Of a stretch of 64,000 nt of DNA, positions 58,820 to 64,000 are shown piece after piece. The stretch's first letter is position 1; each line of letters starts with the position of its first letter. A model generated the notes under the pieces. It did no database searches and was not told where the DNA came from. It saw only the letters and a program-made list of their open reading frames with translations. Source of the stretch: Musa acuminata AAA Group. Its lineage: Eukaryota; Streptophyta; Magnoliopsida; Zingiberales; Musaceae. The stretch spans positions 28,189,501 through 28,253,500 of the forward strand of contig NC_088345.1 in NCBI RefSeq assembly GCF_036884655.1, given 5' to 3'. The position numbers and the translations under genes are program-made.

Positions 58820-60443
58820 TTATTGCAACGGTAAAGTATGATAAACTTTAGACGATTTAAACACTTTCGGAAACTTCGTACTATAAAAGCAATGTTTCGT
58901 TTGAAACCATTTTGATTGCATTTTAACTTGAAGGCAGGAAGCTATTGAAGGGGTTTGCAGTAAGGTAATAGCAAGAAGTAAATGCAAACCAGAGAAGACG
59001 GTAGTTTATAGTGGTTCGGTCAATCGTGACCTACATCCACTCCTCCGATTCCTCTTTCGTCGAGGCCACTGGCATCCACTAACGATCTTCCTTTACTAGG
59101 CGAAGATCAACCTCCTTCTTACACCCCTCTTACAACCTCTTACAAGTGGTTCACCCCTTTTACAAAGATTTCAATGAAAAGAAAAGAGGTGATCACTCAA
59201 GCTATTGAAAACAAGACTTTTCCTAAAGCTTTTCTCAACTTCTAGCTTCTCAAAAAGTTGTTATCTCAGTTGAGATTTGAGGGGTATTTATAGGCCTCAA
59301 GAGGATTCAAATTTGGGCTCCTAAATTTGAATTCTCTTTAGTTCCCGATGCTAGCGGTGCCATCGCCTGTCAGTGGCGGTGCCACCGCCCAGCCAAGCGG
59401 TGCCACCACCCAGCTCTCGGGTGCTGGGTGGTGCCACCGCCCAGCCCAGGCGGCGCCACCGCCTGGCTCTCGGGTGTTGGGCGGTGCCACCGCCGAACTC
59501 TCGGGTGCTGGGTAGTGCAACTGCCCAGTCTGGCGGTGCCACCGCCAGACCCTTCGGTTCAGTGGTTGGGCTTTAAATTTAGCCCAAACCAAGTCTAATT
59601 TTGGGCCCAGTTGGCCCCTAACCAGGATATAGGATTATCTCTTATTCCTAATCCTAATTAATGTGCTAACTACGAATTTAAAGATATTTCCTAAGCTATT
59701 ACAAAGTTCGAATGTCAAGACTTCTTCCGGTGAGCTTCCGGCGAACTTTCGGTGGTCTTCCGATAAACTCTCGAAAACTGTTCTACGGACTCCCGGCAAG
59801 CTCCTAGACTTCCCGATTTGATCTTGGTGAGTTCCAACGAGCTTCTTCGGCAAGCTCCGATCTTTCTCGGCGAGCTCCGCGAACTTCCAACGAACCTTCC
59901 GGTGAGCTTCCGAAAAATCCTTCGGCAAGCTCCCTACTCATTCTTGGCTAGTTCCAGCAGCATTCCCGACGAACCTTCGGACTTCCGTCGAACTCTCGAA
60001 CTCGCAACAAATCCTTTGCGCTTGACTCCGACACTCGCTTTATATCTTCATCGTTATCGTAGTTAATCCTGCACACACAAGCCAAAACTCTACTCCGATC
60101 TAGATAATTATTACAACGCGAATTGACATTCTGTTGCCCAGCACGTCATTGGTTGGCGCTTCGTCCGATTCTTCAGTGCATCGTCCTTTCTTGCGGCTTA
60201 TTACCCAATTGGCGGTTGACCTCCGTAACCCTGATATTCTTGGCGCAATTCCGCTCTTGGCCCGATGCCCGACGTCCGAATCCTTCTGCCATCCAATATC
60301 CTAACGTGATCTCCTCCGGCGCAACGTCAATTCTTCCTGCGTTAACTATCTAATCCTGATCAAGTAGACTTGCATCACTCAAAATGCAGTTAAACATCTA
60401 AACTCAATCAATTAGTTTCATCATCAAAATCCGAGATTCAACA
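58820..60443 (-). repeat. 5' LTR of E6, main part
   Basis: Continues the LTR after E7: the ttattgcaacggtaaagt start matches 40795 onward. It has GGC-loop palindromes (59350-59560), the TATA block near 59286 and the end GATTCAACA at 60443. Confidence 0.92.
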
Positions 60444-61393
60444 TATCATGCAAAGGTATGATCGAAGCAGTTGGAGAGTTGGACTGCTCCAGAGCTCATA
60501 TTCACTTAAGGGAGCCCGGCAAGTAAGAGGACAAGGTCGAGTAAGCGAACGTTGCTACCAAGGAAGCTAAGGAGAACAGAATCGGTGCAAATTCTACAAT
60601 GTGATGGCAGAGGCCATGGATGGGAGTTGTAGTCTATCTTTCAATCGACCAAAGGGAGCTGCTCGGAGAACACAAAGGTGTTGAAGCAGGGAAGCGACGA
60701 CGAGTCCAAAGAGACTTAGCTACCCAAAATCAAGCATCAATTAGAATAGAGGTAGACTCGGAGGAGTGCCATAGAGACATATCTACTGATCATGAAGAAA
60801 ATGGATACAAATGCAAGGCGATGGATAGTAGGGCCATGGGCATGGCAACGCCATGGTATCGTAGAGGCGGGACTTCCGTGAAAGTCATTGATCCCTTGTT
60901 CTCATGGAGGGAGAGCGCTTGGTCATGAAAGGGGCCGAGGAGGTGGAGTATGCAAAGGCAAACTCCAAGTACCAAGACAAGGCTAAAGGGTAGAGGCCAA
61001 GGAACTTCGTAAGTCCAATGTCAATAAGCTTCTCATTAAGATAGCCGAAAGTGAAGGACTTCAGGTCATGCAAGAGTGCACGACCAAGGAACAAAGCAGG
61101 CAATACGTAGTGTTGTACCTTTGCTACTCAGAGGAGTAGGTGGCAGGGTTGATGGAGAAGACAGTACAATCCTAGAGGCGACCAAATCTATTAGAGAATT
61201 ACTCTAAGTTGGGTGAAAACTTCTTGCATTCCAGAAGTTCGATGGCATTGAGAAGGTGAGTCATAGTAGCTAACTCAATGTAAGGTGTGCAAACACTTCA
61301 AGTGCTCTAGAAGTGTGAGCAAAGAGAAGGCGAAGGCCAGTAACTAGCTCGATGCATAGAGTACAACCTCGGCGAGGCGGGCAGAGTCAAGTA
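60444..61393 (+). repeat. Repeat H, right part
   Basis: Same purine-rich style as 38710-40751, with similar phrases such as aagg(a)gcaag and gatggcagaggcca. No convincing gene; a 102-codon frame at 60620-60928 has no recognisable domain. It is cut at 61393 by E8. Confidence 0.5.
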
Positions 61394-62988
61394 TGTTGAA
61401 TCTCGTATTTTGATGATGAAACCACTTGATATGTGTTTATGATTTAATCTGAGTTTTGAGTAACGTAGGATGCTTCGTTAAGGATGAGATAATTAAAGCA
61501 GGAAAATCATGTTGTGTCGGAGGAACATGTCAGAAGATTGGACGTCGGGCCACCGGCCCGACGTATCGACAGAAGGCTTTGGGCCATGGATTCGGGCATC
61601 GAGCCAAGAAGAGTGGGTATTGCGCCAAAGATATCGGAGTTGCGGAGTCAACTGGCCAATTGGGCAATAGGCCGTAGGAGAGGATGATGCGCCGAAGAAT
61701 CGGACGAAGCGTCGAGGAACTAATGACATGCTAGACAACTTGATTAATTGCTTATGAGTAATTATCTAGATTGAACTTTTGTTTCACATGTGCAGGATTA
61801 ACTATGATAGCTTGAAGACATAAAGCAAGTCTACCAGAGTCAAGTTCGATAGGTGTTTAAGAGTCCAAAGATTCGTTGGAGATGCTATCGGAACCAATCG
61901 AGAAGAAATCGGGGACTTGTCGGAGTTTTCGGAAGTCCACCGAAGAGATCGTTGGAGGATCACGAAGATCACCGAGAAGGCTTGGCTACTGGCTGAACTC
62001 ACCATAGATCGGGAGCCTACTAGGAGTTTGCCGGAAGAAATCCGAGGGTGTATCGGATGTCCGTCGAAAGATCGCCGGAAAGCTCGCTGGAAGGAGACTC
62101 TACATTTGTCGGTTGAAAACTTGCTTAGGACTATGTTTTTAGTTGCGTAGTTTGCATATAATTAGGGTTAGGATTAAGGGATAATCCTATATCTTGGTTA
62201 GAGGCCAATTGGGCCCGATATTACCTAGTTTGGGCTAGTTTTGAAGCCCATCTAGAGACCCATAGGACCGGGCGGTGGAACCGTCGGACTGGGCGATGGC
62301 ACCGCCCAAAACCCGAGGATCGGGCGGTGGCACTGCCAAGAGGTCCGGTAGTGGCACCATCGGACTGGGCGGTGGCATCGCTAGTACACTATCAATGTCA
62401 GACACTGACAGGCGGTGGCACCGTCAGCATCGGGAACCCAAGAGAATTCAAAATTTGGAGTCCAAATTTAAATCCTCTTAGGGTCTATAAATACCCCTCA
62501 ATTTTCAGCAGAGAATACAACCTTTGAGAAGTTAGAGATTGAGATAAAGCCTTAGCAAAGTCTTTAGCAAGTCTTGTTTTCAATTGCTTGAGTGTTCACC
62601 TCCTTCTTTCTCATTGAAAATTTGTAAGAGTGTGAACAACTTATAAAAGTTTGTAAGAGGGGTATTTATCCTTCCCCTTCAATGTGATTTGCTAATGGAA
62701 GTTGGGAGCCTCATCGAAGAAGGCTTCGCAAGTGGATGTAGGATATTTTTACCGAACCACTTTAAATTGGTGTGTTCCTTGAATGTGTGAGTGTTTACCT
62801 TTCTTAAACCTTTACATAGCAGTACGCTTTCGGTTTTTATCTTCTAACTTTACTCGAGCTACTTTCACCAAGTCATTCATTGTCAAATCGAAATCTCTAC
62901 GCATTTACGAAATTATTTTCAAACCTATGAGTTTTAATCCGCTGCACTAATTCACCCCCCCCCTCTTAGTGTCATTCCAATCCTAACA
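61394..62988 (+). repeat. 5' LTR of E8, subfamily C
   Basis: 1595 bp, TGTTGAATCTCG to ATTCCAATCCTAACA. GGC-loop palindromes (62270-62430), TATA 62486-62493, 9-C tract. The PBS that follows (62991-63002) has two mismatches to the iMet sequence. Confidence 0.92.
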
Positions 62989-63037
62989 ATTGGTATCAGG
63001 GTACGGTTTTCTACTTTAGTTTAACACCCAAATAGAA

Positions 63038-63451
63038 ATGGCTCTTGTCGACCTTCAAGAGGGGTGCTTTCTCATTCGTCCTCCCTTTTTCAATGGGACG
63101 AACTACATTTATTGGAAAACTCGAATGAGAGTTTTCTTACTTTCTTTAGATTTGAATTTATGGCACATAGTCGAAAATAGATTTGAAATTTCTTCTCTTC
63201 CAATGGACCATTAGAATGATTTGGAGAAAAATATGTTTTCTCTAAATGCAAAGGCTATGAAAGCCTTATATTGTGCACTTGACAAAAATGAATTTAATCG
63301 CTTTTCGAATTGTGATTCGGCTTTTGATATTTGGAGAACTCTTGAGGTCACTCATGAAGGCACTAGCCGAGTGAAAGAGTCTAAACTCAATATTCTTGTG
63401 CATTCTTACGAACTTTTCCAGATGAAACCAAGTGAGTCCATAGGAGACATG
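63038..63451 (+). pseudogene. gag: gag of E8, interrupted
   Basis: ATG at 63038-63040 with a good UBN2 start (YWKTRMRVFLLSLDLNLWHIVEN). One in-frame TAG at 63212-63214 stands where sister copies have TGG. The frame then stays open through LNAKAMKALYC, THEGTSRVKESKLNIL and MKPSESIGDM, where the LTR at 63452 cuts in. It is closest to the E4 gag. Confidence 0.9.
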
Positions 63452-64000
63452 TGCTAGTCATAGGTGCCCAGCAAGCCAATCACGTGAGTGATGACACGTA
63501 TGACTTGATACAGAATCTTTTTGCTTATTATATTTCGGTGTATATCACTTTATAACTATTGCATAAATGCATACATATATTGTGATGTCCTTGGATTTGT
63601 GCAATGGGAATCGGATCGTGATGAGATCACGATAATGAGATCGATTCACCTTTAAACACATATCCTAAATAATCCCGGTCATAGGTTACTCGAGAGGGAC
63701 ATCGTGATAACCGGATAGACTGGTGTGTTGTATACCCATCCATATGATGGATGCAGCTGGTCTCATAGCTGCTCGTGTAGGGACACTAGGGATACAGTAC
63801 AGGTGCTCATTGGAGAATGAGTTCACTGATTGATCCGCTTACGCAATGCTGGATGGTTGATGATGCCTTATTGTCAGACAGCGATTCCGTAGTCCTAGTG
63901 GTGTATCTGGTCCTTAGACTTGAGACACCAAGGATGTCCTGTATGAGTGCTCCACTCTTTGATACCAGACTTATAGGTTTGGTTGTCCCAAATCTAGTAC
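63452..64000 (+). repeat. LTR of the TGCTAG family, start only
   Basis: Begins TGCTAGTCATAGGTGCCC and is homologous to the reverse complement of 32600-33157, including the ATCGTGATGAGATCACGAT inverted motif near 63616. It runs off the window, so solo LTR versus full element is unknown. Confidence 0.82.

Larger units (their letters stand above)
40752..60443 (-). mobile_element. E6: gag-only Sirevirus-like element, subfamily C LTRs, hosts E7
   Basis: 3' LTR 40752-42373, spacer, gag 45684-46626, 5' LTR split into 46677-46711 and 58820-60443 by E7. Flanks gatca (40747-40751) and tatca (60444-60448) match at four of five bases, consistent with an aged TSD. Without the insertion it is about 7.6 kb. 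Confidence 0.88.
61394..64000 (+). mobile_element. E8: Sirevirus-like element, subfamily C, runs off the right edge
   Basis: 5' LTR 61394-62988, weakened PBS, and a gag interrupted by a TGCTAG-type LTR. Whether the rest is gag-only cannot be seen. Left flank aagta (61389-61393) is the expected TSD. Confidence 0.88.

Noticed and set aside
1..64000. Endogenous pararetrovirus (badnavirus-like) or other viral insert
   Set aside because: I saw no reverse transcriptase, movement protein or coat-type motif in any frame; all recognised proteins are copia gag.

Overview
This window is repeat-dense plant nuclear DNA with no recognisable single-copy host gene. Nearly every base can be assigned to LTR retrotransposons nested inside one another. 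The gag, LTR style and long noncoding spacers fit the Sirevirus (SIRE/Maximus) lineage of Ty1/copia in a monocot. From memory of similar repeats I suspect Musaceae (Ensete or Musa), but nothing in the window proves the species.

The main players are eight copies (E1 to E8) of one Sirevirus-like family. All have LTRs with TGTTGAATC...CCTAACA ends, a primer-binding site matching initiator-Met tRNA, a gag of the UBN2/Retrotran_gag_2 type, and a polypurine tract ending in GGGGGAGA. E1 (minus strand, left edge) has an open gag with a CCHC zinc knuckle and may be the autonomous form. Its pol, if present, is outside the window. E2 to E7 carry only a gag that has lost its zinc knuckle, followed by a 1.8 to 3.3 kb noncoding spacer and no pol. 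They behave as gag-only non-autonomous elements (TR-GAG type). E8 is cut off too early to tell. The LTRs fall into three subfamilies: A (E1, E3, E7), B (E2, E5) and C (E4, E6, E8 and a solo LTR).

First nest (1 to about 30215): a 4-kb-class Ty3/gypsy-like (Tekay/Del-like) LTR remnant (29667-30215) is the host. E2 (minus) lies in it. E2 is itself split by a second Tekay-like LTR (3149-5405, carrying E1) and by E4 (plus, 9487-27856, TSD aagag). E4 holds E3 (10624-20667, TSD gtcct) in its 5' LTR and a head-to-head palindromic TRIM dimer (26069-26975, TSD cgatg) in its 3' LTR. E3 holds a subfamily C solo LTR (12718-14279, TSD gcgtt).

Middle (30216-38267): an unassigned stretch, an LTR of a different family with TGCTAGTCATAGG ends, and the degraded element E5.

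Second nest (38268-61393): an unclassified G+A-rich repeat (H) is split by E6. E6 is split 35 bp into its LTR by E7 (TSD gtgaa), and the gag of E7 is split by a complete 4052-bp Tekay-like solo LTR (TSD cctat). The window closes with E8 (plus), whose gag is cut by another TGCTAGTCATAGG-type LTR that runs off the edge.

The most unusual items are the palindromic TRIM dimer that integrated as a unit, the U3 palindromes whose 3-nt loop is specific to each LTR subfamily, a hairpin carrying a polypurine tract in every gag-only spacer, and a splice-donor-like site at the same point after gag in all six gag-only copies.
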